Assembly: GCA_947254895.1 (NCBI GenBank)
Contig: CAMYEY010000016.1
Location: forward strand, 1 to 22,367
Source: an uncultured Clostridia bacterium
GTDB lineage: Bacteria > Bacillota > Clostridia > Saccharofermentanales > DTU023
Direction of reading: 5' to 3'
Length of the DNA stretch: 22,367 nt
Shown: piece by piece, positions 1 through 8,527 of the stretch
Layout: every line of letters begins with the position of its first letter
How positions within the stretch are numbered: position 1 is the first letter of the stretch
Notes under the pieces: model-generated
Databases searched by the model: none
Seen by the model: only the letters and a program-made list of their open reading frames with translations
What the model was told of the DNA's origin: nothing
Translations under genes and position numbers: made by a program

Positions 1-1066
1 CGTCAGCGTCAGGGCAAAACCGGACCTTTTGCTAAATTCCGTCCACCGTTTATCCGGCCTTCTCAAAGATTTTTTAGACGAACAAAGGGTCTTTGATGGC
101 CGGAAGGAAGTCTTAGATTTTTGGTTTGACCTGGTTTTTTTCTGTAAACTGGCTGACTACTATTATAATGAGGCTTATATTACCGTATTTAAGCATGACC
201 CTAAACAAGGTCATGCCTGCTACCTTCTCTCCTTAGATGCGGCTAAGTATCTAACCAAAACCTATAAATCCCACCACCCTGCCATCTTTTTTTCGGCTAC
301 CCTATCACCTATGAATTACTACCATAGTCTTTTGAACTATGATTATAAGAATTTCCCAGCAGAGCTACTCAGCCTGGCCTCGCCTTTTGATCAAGATAAT
401 CGCTTACTGGCTGCCTTAACTGCTTATTCTGTACGTTACAAGGACCGAGAGAGCACTTTGAGGCCGATAGCTGAGTTTGTTGACCAAGCTAGCAGTTTTC
501 GAACAGGCAATTACCTCATCTTTGTTCCCTCTTATAAATATCTAGCGGAAATTAAAAGTCTGATTGAGAAAAATTTCAAAAATAGTGGTAAGGACTACCT
601 CTTTCAGACTAGACACATGACCCAGTTGCAAAAGCAAGAATTCTTAGCTAGGTTTGACCATTACGGTCAGAAAAGCCTCTTAGCCTTTGCTGTCCTTGGC
701 AGTCACTTTAACGAGGGGGTTGACTTAGAGGGTGAAAAACTGAGCGGGGTTTTTGTAATCGGTATGGGATTACCCAATCCCTCACCCGAAAGAGATCTCA
801 TGGCAGAATACTACGCCAGAAAATTTGAATACGGCAGGGCCTACGCCTACCAGTATCCCGGCTTCAACAGGGTTCAACAGGCAGTAGGACGCTTGATCCG
901 GAGCGAGAGTGATATTGGTTTTGCCATCCTGATTGATGACCGTTATGCCAATCCTGACTGGTCACGAATCTATCCTTCTGACTGGCAGGTTAAAAATTTT
1001 AACCAAGCCCAGGATCTCTGCCAAGAAATTGAGCTCTTTTGGCAAGACAGGGGCTTGGTTGATTGA
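1..1066 (+). CDS. DinG/XPD-like ATP-dependent helicase, C-terminal part (5' end outside window)
   Basis: This is the C-terminal half of a superfamily 2 DNA helicase of the DinG/XPD/Rad3 type, which unwinds DNA using ATP. The frame is open from base 2 to the TGA at 1064-1066 (about 354 residues). The TTG at 29 is an internal codon rather than a start, because the frame continues to the window edge. Visible motifs are SATLSP (motif III, near 293-310), GSHFNEGVDLEGEKL (motif V, near 695-740) and QQAVGRLIRS (motif VI, near 877-906), followed by ILIDDRY. Walker A, the DEAH box and any Fe-S cysteine cluster would lie upstream and cannot be checked, so the exact subfamily (DinG, YoaA-like or another Bacillota helicase) is open. 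It is the only + strand gene and converges on purL, with 24 nt between the two stop codons. Confidence 0.85.
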   Translation, partial: VSVRAKPDLLLNSVHRLSGLLKDFLDEQRVFDGRKEVLDFWFDLVFFCKLADYYYNEAYITVFKHDPKQGHACYLLSLDAAKYLTKTYKSHHPAIFFSATLSPMNYYHSLLNYDYKNFPAELLSLASPFDQDNRLLAALTAYSVRYKDRESTLRPIAEFVDQASSFRTGNYLIFVPSYKYLAEIKSLIEKNFKNSGKDYLFQTRHMTQLQKQEFLARFDHYGQKSLLAFAVLGSHFNEGVDLEGEKLSGVFVIGMGLPNPSPERDLMAEYYARKFEYGRAYAYQYPGFNRVQQAVGRLIRSESDIGFAILIDDRYANPDWSRIYPSDWQVKNFNQAQDLCQEIELFWQDRGLVD

Positions 1067-1075
1067 ATCATATCA

Positions 1076-1092
1076 AAGACCTTAGGGGTCTT
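1076..1092. terminator. Weak hairpin between convergent helicase and purL genes
   Basis: AAGACC (1076-1081) can pair with GGTCTT (1087-1092) around a five-base loop. The right arm includes most of the purL stop codon. The flanking T-tracts are poor: AAACTTTT on the + side and TGATATG on the - side. It may act as a bidirectional terminator for the two converging genes, but a 6-bp stem with weak U-tracts is marginal. The call rests mainly on position. Confidence 0.3.
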
Positions 1093-4000
1093 AAACTTTT
1101 CTAAAGTAGTCGACAGCCGCTTTGAAAATCCCCATATCATAGTTACCGGGTACGTTTTTATAGCAATCAAGCCCTAACCTTTCACTATGACCCATCTTAC
1201 CTAAAATACGTCCATCGGCAGAGATGAGACCTTCTATCGCATCTTGGGAATGGTTGGGGCAATACTTAATATCGCAACTAGCTTTTCCTTGGTCATCACA
1301 ATACTGGAAGGCTACATGCTTAGCTGGAACCTGGCCGACTAACCTACCTTCACCATGGGAAATTGGGACTTGGAAAACCTGACCCGGCTTGGTCCGGCTG
1401 AGCCAGGGGCTGGCATTACTAGCTACCCTGATATTCACGATCCTTGACTGGTGGAGCTTGATTTTATTAGTCGCTAGGGTTGGCATTTCAGCGTCGGCTT
1501 CTAAAATCTTCCCATAAGGCAGGAGACCTAGCTTAATTAAAGCCTGGAAACCGTTGCAGATACCTAGAATCAGGCCCTCTTCTTTGAGGAGACCGGTGAT
1601 GGCATCGGCTGACTGCTGGTTGCGTAAAAAAGAGGTGATAAACTTAGCCGACCCATCTGGCTCATCTGCTCCGGAAAAGCCTCCCGGTAAAAAGAGAACT
1701 TGTGATTTTTCTAATTTTTGGCAGAAGTCCTCAATGCTCCTACCGATACCGGCTACAGTCAAATTCTTGACCAGGCAAAAATCAACCTCAGCCCCTGCCC
1801 TTTCAAAGGCTCTGGCAGAATCAAATTCACAATTGCTGCCGGGGAAGATTGGAATGAGGACCTTAGGAGTCTTGAGGCTGGGCCGGCTAAAGCTAACCCT
1901 CTCGCCCCAATTTTCATAAGTGGGAACCTCAGTCTGGTCTGTCTTTGTATGGGTTGGATAAATATTCGTCAGTCTCGACTGGTATAGCTTTTCTAATTCA
2001 GCTAGGTCTACCCTATCGCCTTGATAGGTCAACTGGTATGACTGGCAGGTCTTACCCAAACATATCAACTTCAGCCCCGGGTAAGCTCTTAAATCCTTTT
2101 GGCTTTCAAAAATAAAACCACCAACAGAAGGAGCGAACATGCCCTCCAAATCAAGGTCAGCCGTAATTTCTGCCCCAATCCGGTTACCCAAGCCCATTCT
2201 AAAGACTGCTTCGGCCGGGGAAGAGCTACTTAGGCTATAAGCGGCTTTAATCTGACCAGTCCTCAGAAGCTCCTCAACCTGCTTGAGATAAGCCTTGTCG
2301 ACCCTATCAGTTTCCAAAAGGTAAATATAGTTATCCGTTTTTTTAAATTCAGGACTAATTGCCCGCTGACTCTCGGTTAAGCTGACAGCAAAAGAGATGA
2401 GGGTTGGGATAACATCCAGATCTTCAAAGGTTCCACTCATGGAATCCTTGCCACCAATTGCAGCAACCTCCAGGTCAAGCTGGGCCCTGATAGCTCCCAT
2501 TAGAGCCGCAAAAGGCAGCCCCCATTTTTCCGGATTAGAGCCGAGTGAGGGAAAGTATTCCTGCAGACTGAGGTGAACCTGATCTGGGTCACCTCCTGCA
2601 GCCACAAGCTTGCAGACACTATCGACAACAGCCACATAGGCTGCTAGATAGGGATCAGCTTCTGCTAAGCCGGGATTAAAGCCATAAGCCATTACCGAGC
2701 AGGTCGAACTCTCTTGGCCTAAAACCGGCAGTCTATTGACCATAGCCTGGATAGGGCTTGTCTGGTATTTACCCCCAAAAGGCATAAAGATGGAACCTGA
2801 CCCGATACTGGAGTCAAATTGTTGGGATAGGCCTGCCTTACTGCAGTGGTTAAGGTCAGAAAAAAGTTCCCTCAGGCCACCTTCCAGGCCCTCATGGGTC
2901 CTAGTAACGGTCTCCCTTACTTTGGTAACCTTAACCTTGCCGGATTTAACAGCCCCGTTGGTATCAAGGAAAGACCGGTCGATACAGACGACATCTTGTC
3001 CTTGATAGATCATCTTAAGGACCGGTTCCTGGGTAACCTTGGCCACTACGGTTGCTTCGACATTTTCCTCAGCACAGGCAGCTTCTAGCAGCTTTAAATC
3101 TTCCGGATCAATGACCAGGGCCATTCTCTCTTGGGATTCAGAGATAGCCAGGTCGGTTGCCGAAAGCCCAGCATATTTTTTAGGAATAGCATCTAAGTTT
3201 ATCTCCAAACCATCGGCCAATTCGCCAACGGCAACAGAAACGCCTCCGGCACCAAAATCGTTACACTTCTTGATTGACCGACTGACCTCAGGCCTGCGGA
3301 AGAGCCTTTGGAGTTTTCTTTCTTCTAGAGCATTCCCCTTTTGGACCTGGGCTCCACAGAGTTCGACAGACTCAACCTGGTGGGATTTGGATGAGCCGGT
3401 TGCCCCACCTATCCCATCACGGCCGGTCCGGCCACCAACCAAGAGAATCAGGTCTCCCGCTTGCGGCTTCTCCCGGATAACCTGGTCTGCTTTAACTGCC
3501 CCCAGGACAGCCCCACACTCAAGGTGTTTGGCCACATAGGAGGGGTGGTAAAATTCATCGACAATAGAGGTTGCAAGGCCGATTTGATTGCCATAAGAAG
3601 AGTAGCCGTGGGCTGCTCCCTGAGCAATTTTCCGCTGGGGTAACTTACCCGGTAAGGTCTTTTCAATTGGTTCCAAGGGGTTACCACAGCCGGAAAGCCG
3701 CATGGCAGCATACACATAAGCTCGGCCAGACAAGGGATCACGGATTGCCCCGCCGATACAGGTGGCCGCACCGCCAAAGGGCTCGATTTCTGTTGGATGG
3801 TTATGGGTTTCATTTTTAAAGAGGAGGAGCCAGTCCTCTTCTTTGTCAGGCAGTTGCACCTTAACCTTAATAGTACAGGCATTGATTTCATCGCTGATAT
3901 CAACCTGGGATAATTTTCCCTCAGCCCTTAGTTTACGCATGACGATAGTGGCCATATTCATCAGGCTGATCGGTTTGTTCGGGCAGACTTTCTCTCTAAT

Positions 4001-4753
4001 TTTAAGATAGTCGGCATAGGTATCAGCTACCCTGTCATCTTCTATCACCACCTGGTCTAGGACCGTGTTGAAGGTCGTGTGCCTGCAATGGTCGGACCAA
4101 TAGGTATCAATCACCTTTATTTCCGTGTGGCTAGGTTCTCTGGACTGACCTTGAAAATATTTCTGGACAAGGCTCAGGTCGGCCAAGTCCATAGCCAGGT
4201 CATGGTCAAGTAAGAAGTCTTTCAGGCCTGCTTCGTCCAGTTGGTTAAAGCCGGAGTAACTGACCTCGCTTGCAGCTTGACCGGTATTTAAAGCCAGGCT
4301 TGTCGGCAATTCCAGGGAAACCTCTTCTGAATCTACAGGATTAATTAGGTAGTTTTTAATTTTACTGATGGCCGCTTCAGTCAGTTGGCCTTTGAGAACA
4401 TAGACCGTAGCGTATTTAACCCTAGGTTTTTCAACCTGGGCTAGCATCTGAATACAGACAGCAGCCGAGTCAGCCCTCTGGTCAAACTGGCCAGGGAGGT
4501 AACCTACGGCAAAAGCAGTTTCATCTTTAGCTAGTTCAAGGTCAAAAAAGTGGTCATCTAGGGCAGGCTGGCTAAAAACATTACGTATTGCAGATTCTAA
4601 GAGATTTTCCGGGATTCCCTCAACATCGTAGCGTTTTAAAATCCTCAAACCTGACAGGTCTCCAATATTTAGGAGGTCTCTAAGCTCAGTCAGGAGGTCC
4701 TGGCTGCTAGAGTTAATTTCAGTCTTGCTTTCTACATAGATGCGGTAAATCAT
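1091..4753 (-). CDS. purL: Phosphoribosylformylglycinamidine synthase, single-chain (clade II)
   Basis: PurL converts FGAR, glutamine and ATP to FGAM, step 4 of purine synthesis. At 1220 residues it is the large single-chain form with the glutaminase fused at the C-terminus, so no purS or purQ is expected. The order is an N-terminal PurS-like part; the synthetase signature DTYWSDHCRHTTF (216-228); KNETHNHPTEIEPFGGAAT with the metal/nucleotide-binding loop (313-331); GGRTGRDGIGGATGSS (440-455); a second AIRS-like half with IGGKDSMSGTF (766-776); and a class I glutaminase from about residue 964. The glutaminase has PIFPGSNCEFD, the nucleophile C1066 in GICNGFQAL, and H1189/E1191 in GKMGHSER. 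The length and the GKMGHSER form fit the clostridial clade II family. The ATG follows a GAGAGGAG ribosome site and lies 1 nt after the purD stop. It is the last gene of the run. Confidence 0.97.
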   Translation of the reverse strand: MIYRIYVESKTEINSSSQDLLTELRDLLNIGDLSGLRILKRYDVEGIPENLLESAIRNVFSQPALDDHFFDLELAKDETAFAVGYLPGQFDQRADSAAVCIQMLAQVEKPRVKYATVYVLKGQLTEAAISKIKNYLINPVDSEEVSLELPTSLALNTGQAASEVSYSGFNQLDEAGLKDFLLDHDLAMDLADLSLVQKYFQGQSREPSHTEIKVIDTYWSDHCRHTTFNTVLDQVVIEDDRVADTYADYLKIREKVCPNKPISLMNMATIVMRKLRAEGKLSQVDISDEINACTIKVKVQLPDKEEDWLLLFKNETHNHPTEIEPFGGAATCIGGAIRDPLSGRAYVYAAMRLSGCGNPLEPIEKTLPGKLPQRKIAQGAAHGYSSYGNQIGLATSIVDEFYHPSYVAKHLECGAVLGAVKADQVIREKPQAGDLILLVGGRTGRDGIGGATGSSKSHQVESVELCGAQVQKGNALEERKLQRLFRRPEVSRSIKKCNDFGAGGVSVAVGELADGLEINLDAIPKKYAGLSATDLAISESQERMALVIDPEDLKLLEAACAEENVEATVVAKVTQEPVLKMIYQGQDVVCIDRSFLDTNGAVKSGKVKVTKVRETVTRTHEGLEGGLRELFSDLNHCSKAGLSQQFDSSIGSGSIFMPFGGKYQTSPIQAMVNRLPVLGQESSTCSVMAYGFNPGLAEADPYLAAYVAVVDSVCKLVAAGGDPDQVHLSLQEYFPSLGSNPEKWGLPFAALMGAIRAQLDLEVAAIGGKDSMSGTFEDLDVIPTLISFAVSLTESQRAISPEFKKTDNYIYLLETDRVDKAYLKQVEELLRTGQIKAAYSLSSSSPAEAVFRMGLGNRIGAEITADLDLEGMFAPSVGGFIFESQKDLRAYPGLKLICLGKTCQSYQLTYQGDRVDLAELEKLYQSRLTNIYPTHTKTDQTEVPTYENWGERVSFSRPSLKTPKVLIPIFPGSNCEFDSARAFERAGAEVDFCLVKNLTVAGIGRSIEDFCQKLEKSQVLFLPGGFSGADEPDGSAKFITSFLRNQQSADAITGLLKEEGLILGICNGFQALIKLGLLPYGKILEADAEMPTLATNKIKLHQSRIVNIRVASNASPWLSRTKPGQVFQVPISHGEGRLVGQVPAKHVAFQYCDDQGKASCDIKYCPNHSQDAIEGLISADGRILGKMGHSERLGLDCYKNVPGNYDMGIFKAAVDYFRKV

Positions 4754-4754
4754 C

Positions 4755-6017
4755 CTAGTCTCCTCTCAGGGCCTTCCGGCCTATATCTTTTCGATAAAAA
4801 CTATGGTCAAATTTAATTTGTTCTGCAGCCTCGTAGGCCTTGTCAACAGCTTCTTTGAGACTAGAGCCTAAGCCTAAAACATTGAGGACACGACCGGAAG
4901 AACTGTAATAGCCAGCTTGGTCTTCGCCGACACCGGCAAAAATCAGTTGGTCCTCAAGGCCCTCAGGATAAGTAATCCTCCCCCCTTTATAAGGTTTTTC
5001 AGGATAGCCTTCGGCTGCAAGCACCAGACAGCAGCTGTAAAGGTCACGGTAGTCCAATCGAACCTGGTCTAGCTTGGCCTGACTGGTCATTTCTAAGAGT
5101 GGCCAAAGTTTATTTTTAAGAAGAGGCAAGACTGCCTGGGTTTCCGGGTCACCAAACCTGGCATTGTATTCTAAAAGTTTTAACCCCTTATCGGTAAGCA
5201 TCAGGCCGAAAAAGAGGCAGCCCCTGAAATCAAGGCCATCTACCTTCAACCCCTTCAAAGTGGGTTCTAAAATATTTTTTTGAAAATCTTCTGCGACCGC
5301 TGGAGTAAAGTAGGGATTTGCTGCTATACAACCCATACCACCTGTGTTAGGTCCTTGGTCACCGTCATAGGCTGCCTTGTGGTCCATAGAAGATTTAAGG
5401 GGGAGAATTATTTTGCTATCACAAAGGCTGAGGACAGAAATCTCAGGTCCCCTTAAAAACTCTTCAATGATAATTTTTTCCGAACTTTTGCCAAATTTGT
5501 GGTCCAAGAGAAAGTCCTCCAAGACTGTCTTGGCTTCGCTCAGATTTTGAACGATGGCTACCCCCTTACCTAAGGCTAAACCGTCTGCCTTAATGACCAG
5601 AGGAAAATCCTTTTGCTGGCAAAAGGCTAAGGCTCCCTCATAATCCGTAAATTCAGAATAGTCACCTGTAGCTATGCCATGCCTCATCATAAAATCTTTA
5701 GCAAAGGATTTAGAGGACTCAAGTTTAGCGGCCTTTTGTCTGGGACCAAAGCATCCTATGCCGTGGTCTTCCAAGAGGTCAACTAGACCCAGGGCCAAGG
5801 GATCGTCCGGTGTCACTAAACAAAAGTTGATTCCTTCACTGAGGGCAAATTCTAGAATCTTAGCAGTATCTTTAACCCTTATATGGTCTACTCTGTGGAC
5901 AAACTTCATAGCCGGGTTACCCGGCAGGCAGTAGATAGTAAAATCAGGATTTTCTCTAGCTAGCCTTTGACAGATGGCATATTCACGACCACCACTACCT
6001 ATGACCAGTAACTTCAT
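4755..6017 (-). CDS. purD: Phosphoribosylamine-glycine ligase (GAR synthetase)
   Basis: PurD joins phosphoribosylamine and glycine using ATP to give GAR, step 2 of the pathway. The 420-residue length is normal. It has an N-terminal GSGGRE domain (7-12), an ATP-grasp core from about residue 100 with IKADGLALGKGVA (142-154), and the family signature DQGPNTGGMG (220-229). EYNARFGDPETQ (283-294) carries metal ligands. Two conserved N-terminal positions differ from the usual form: GGREHA reads GGREYA (Y13), and the usual PGNxG loop reads PGNPAM (32-37). The core looks intact, so I expect it to be active. AAGGAGG sits 5 nt before the ATG. It starts 10 nt after the transformylase stop. Confidence 0.96.
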   Translation of the reverse strand: MKLLVIGSGGREYAICQRLARENPDFTIYCLPGNPAMKFVHRVDHIRVKDTAKILEFALSEGINFCLVTPDDPLALGLVDLLEDHGIGCFGPRQKAAKLESSKSFAKDFMMRHGIATGDYSEFTDYEGALAFCQQKDFPLVIKADGLALGKGVAIVQNLSEAKTVLEDFLLDHKFGKSSEKIIIEEFLRGPEISVLSLCDSKIILPLKSSMDHKAAYDGDQGPNTGGMGCIAANPYFTPAVAEDFQKNILEPTLKGLKVDGLDFRGCLFFGLMLTDKGLKLLEYNARFGDPETQAVLPLLKNKLWPLLEMTSQAKLDQVRLDYRDLYSCCLVLAAEGYPEKPYKGGRITYPEGLEDQLIFAGVGEDQAGYYSSSGRVLNVLGLGSSLKEAVDKAYEAAEQIKFDHSFYRKDIGRKALRGD

Positions 6018-6027
6018 CTTCCCCTCC

Positions 6028-7212
6028 TTAATGGTGGAATAGTCTGATCTGATTAAAGACCATTACTAAATTGTGCTTATCACATTCCGCAATCACTAGG
6101 TCATCCCGGATCGATCCACCCGGTTGAACAACATAAGAGACCCCACTTTGCACGGCCCGTTTGATGTTGTCACTAAAAGGGAAAAAAGCATCAGAGCATA
6201 AGCTGACACCCGATAAAGCTGATAAGTAGGCTTTTTTCATGGACTTAGTTAAGCGGTCCGGCTTTTCTATAAAATATTTTTGCCATAGGCCTTCCTGAAG
6301 AATATCTTCCTCGTTATGGTTGATGTATGCATCAATGGCATTATCTCTTTCTGCCCTAGATAACTCAGCCTTAAAAGGCAGGCTAAGGACTAGAGGGTGT
6401 TGACGGAGAAACCATGTGTCTGCCTTATCGCCGGCCAGTCTCGTACAGTGTATCCTAGATTGTTGGCCTGCTCCCACCCCGATGGCCTGGCCGTCGTAAC
6501 AATAGCAAACAGAATTGGATTGGGTATATTTTAAGGTAATCAACCCGAGAACTAAGTCCTGTTTATGGGCTAAATCTAGGTCTTTGTTCTTAGTCACGAT
6601 ATTCTCCAAGACAGAATAATCGAGTTTTACATCGTTTCTTTTTTGACTAAAACTAATGCCAAAAACTTGTTTTGTCTCGATTTCAGCCGGTTTATAGTCG
6701 GGATCCATCTGCATAACCAGGTAATTGCCCTTTCTTTTGCTTTTAAGAATTTCAAGGGCTTCAGCTGTATAGTCCGGTGCGATAACCCCATCAGAAACCT
6801 CTTGTTTAATTAAACGGGCTGTTACAGCATCACACCTTTGGCTCAGGCCAATAAAGTCCCCAAAAGAACTGAGACGGTCTGTACCCCTGGCCCTAGCATA
6901 GGCTGACGCTAGGGGGGACTCATCGATCCCCTCAATATTTTCGACGAAGCAGGCTTTTTTCAACCCGTTATTGAGTTTTCTTCCTAGAGCTGCGGAAGTT
7001 GGCGATACGTGCTTAAAGGAACAGGCCGCAGCAAGGCCAGTGGCCTCAGTCAGTTCCTTTACCAACTGCCAGGCATTCAAACCATCCAGGAGATTAATAT
7101 AACCCGGTCGACCATTTAAGACCTTCAAGGGTAAGTCACTCCCATCCGCCATGAATATTTTGGCCGGTTTTTGGTTGGGGTTATTCCCATATTTCAGTTC
7201 TATCTCTCGCAT
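6028..7212 (-). CDS. purH: AICAR transformylase, stand-alone (PurH C-terminal domain only)
   Basis: This enzyme formylates AICAR to FAICAR using 10-formyl-tetrahydrofolate, the penultimate step to IMP. At 394 residues it matches only the transformylase part of PurH. The N-terminal MGS-like IMP cyclohydrolase domain of the usual bifunctional protein (about 510-590 aa) is absent and is replaced by the separate upstream gene. Evidence includes YGNNPNQ (8-14, the usual YGENPHQ), the catalytic Lys-His pair K67-H68 in FKHVSP, KYTQSNSVCY (228-237), GVGAGQQSR (245-253), SDAFFPFSDNI (340-350) and QPGGSIRDD (363-371). The motif after KH is SPTSAALG rather than the common SPAGAA. Its ATG overlaps the preceding stop (TAATG), and GGAGG lies 7 nt upstream, so the two partner enzymes are probably translationally coupled. 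Confidence 0.93.
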   Translation of the reverse strand: MREIELKYGNNPNQKPAKIFMADGSDLPLKVLNGRPGYINLLDGLNAWQLVKELTEATGLAAACSFKHVSPTSAALGRKLNNGLKKACFVENIEGIDESPLASAYARARGTDRLSSFGDFIGLSQRCDAVTARLIKQEVSDGVIAPDYTAEALEILKSKRKGNYLVMQMDPDYKPAEIETKQVFGISFSQKRNDVKLDYSVLENIVTKNKDLDLAHKQDLVLGLITLKYTQSNSVCYCYDGQAIGVGAGQQSRIHCTRLAGDKADTWFLRQHPLVLSLPFKAELSRAERDNAIDAYINHNEEDILQEGLWQKYFIEKPDRLTKSMKKAYLSALSGVSLCSDAFFPFSDNIKRAVQSGVSYVVQPGGSIRDDLVIAECDKHNLVMVFNQIRLFHH

Positions 7213-7901
7213 TAGTCACCCTCCCACTTATTAAAAATCTTCACATTTTTCAAATCGTTAGTCTCTCTTTCAATGGACAGTTCAAGTAAGGAAACCTTAT
7301 TCACTGGATCTGCAGCCTGCCAAATTTTTTCTCCTAAGTTACTCTCATGGGGAAAGGTTACCGGCTCACCTGCGAAGCTGGGCAGAGGATCGCCGTTATC
7401 CTGGTAGGTATGAATGCAGTGGCCTAAACCACTCATAAGTTCATAGTGAAAATGAAAGTGGTTGCATGTTTGACCGAAAGGGTCACCGGCCTTAATCAGG
7501 CTAAATTCATAGTGCTTTTTTTCTAAAAGCAAGCTGATTCTAGGAGTAAAGTTTGGAGGATCTGGTTCAAAGGTTCTGCTTAAAAGACCTGCATACATGG
7601 ATTGTCCAGCCATCAAGGCCTTATATATCGTGTCCGTTTGATCACCATTGGTCAAAATATGCCGATTATTCAACTGACGGTAAGGCTTATAGATGATCAG
7701 GTCGGGGTCTTCTAACTTCTCAGGATCATAGGCCTGAGTCGATACAACCCCATCCTCATACAATAAAATCCGATTTTGGCTGTTAGAACTGCGCCCCATC
7801 AAAAGGTAAATTAAGTTTATTTCCTGGCCGCAGGATATAAAAATTGTCCGTCCCGGGTAAGTCTTGGACCCGATATAATCAACGATAGAATCTACTTTCA
7901 T
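7212..7901 (-). CDS. purO: IMP cyclohydrolase, PurO type
   Basis: It probably closes the FAICAR ring to IMP, the last step of the pathway. The 229-residue protein resembles the PurO-like IMP cyclohydrolase family first known in archaea and also found in anaerobic Bacillota. Visible family features are YPGRTI (15-20), MGRSSNSQNR (35-44), NGDQTDTIY (85-93) and EPDPPNFTPRIS (112-123). It has no similarity to the MGS-like cyclohydrolase domain of bifunctional PurH. Its position directly before the stand-alone AICAR transformylase is strong contextual support, since together they replace PurH. It overlaps purN by 4 nt (ATGA) and the transformylase by 1 nt. The assignment comes from recalled family motifs and context, without a database search. 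Confidence 0.85.
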   Translation of the reverse strand: MKVDSIVDYIGSKTYPGRTIFISCGQEINLIYLLMGRSSNSQNRILLYEDGVVSTQAYDPEKLEDPDLIIYKPYRQLNNRHILTNGDQTDTIYKALMAGQSMYAGLLSRTFEPDPPNFTPRISLLLEKKHYEFSLIKAGDPFGQTCNHFHFHYELMSGLGHCIHTYQDNGDPLPSFAGEPVTFPHESNLGEKIWQAADPVNKVSLLELSIERETNDLKNVKIFNKWEGD

Positions 7902-8524
7902 AGGCTTTCGTTTTCTTCCCCTCCATGCTTAGCTTCCATTACCTTACAATATTCTTCAATGACCCTGGGGTACAGCTTATGCTCTAGCTCATTTAAAATC
8001 CTGGCCTGCAGGCTTTCAGGACTATCGTCGGGTAAGACCTCAATAGCCTCTTGGGCTAAGATTTTACCCCCATCACACACCTCATTGACCAGGTGGACTG
8101 TAGCCCCGGATAACTTAACCCCTGCCTTCAAGGCGGCCTCATGGACCTTTAGACCGTAAAAGCCAGGACCGGAGAAAGCTGGGATCAGGGAAGGATGAAT
8201 ATTAAGGATGCGTCCCTCAAAAGTCCGGATAAAGTCGGGCCCTAAGATCCGCATAAACCCTGCCAGGATTACCAGGTCACAATGGGCATCTAGTAGAGCC
8301 TGTGCCAAGGCCTGATCGTACTCTAATCGTCCCTTATAGTCTTTTGGGTCTAGTGTAAGCCAAGGGAGTCCGGCTTTTTCAGCCCTAACTAGACCATAAG
8401 CATCTGCCTTATTGCTAACGACCAGGACTACCTCTCCATTTTTAATTAAGCCTGACCGGATTGCATCAAGGATAGCCTGTAAATTACTACCTGATCCTGA
8501 AATTAAAACTGCTAGTTTTTGCAT
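7898..8524 (-). CDS. purN: Phosphoribosylglycinamide formyltransferase
   Basis: PurN transfers a formyl group from 10-formyl-tetrahydrofolate to GAR, giving FGAR (step 3). The 208-residue length is typical. The N-terminus carries the phosphate-binding loop SGSGSNLQAI (9-18). The catalytic residues are visible as N108 and H110 in LNIHPSLIP and D151 in NEVCDGG. The segment GATVHLVNEVCDGGKILAQ aligns with the usual TVHFVDEGVDTGP region, with clostridial-type variation. The folate-independent alternative PurT is an ATP-grasp enzyme and does not fit. The start lacks a strong ribosome site and follows the purM stop after 3 nt, which suggests translation is coupled to purM. Confidence 0.96.
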   Translation of the reverse strand: MQKLAVLISGSGSNLQAILDAIRSGLIKNGEVVLVVSNKADAYGLVRAEKAGLPWLTLDPKDYKGRLEYDQALAQALLDAHCDLVILAGFMRILGPDFIRTFEGRILNIHPSLIPAFSGPGFYGLKVHEAALKAGVKLSGATVHLVNEVCDGGKILAQEAIEVLPDDSPESLQARILNELEHKLYPRVIEEYCKVMEAKHGGEENESL

Positions 8525-8527
8525 GTT

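Noticed and set aside
3039..3539. A 166-codon + strand open frame opposite purL
   Set aside because: It lies entirely within purL, antisense. Its protein is rich in Ser/Pro/Arg without recognisable motifs, as expected from the complement of a strongly biased coding frame.
3448..3903. A 151-codon minus-strand frame inside purL
   Set aside because: It is an alternate frame of the same DNA as purL's conserved synthetase region; purL motifs there are complete and unbroken.
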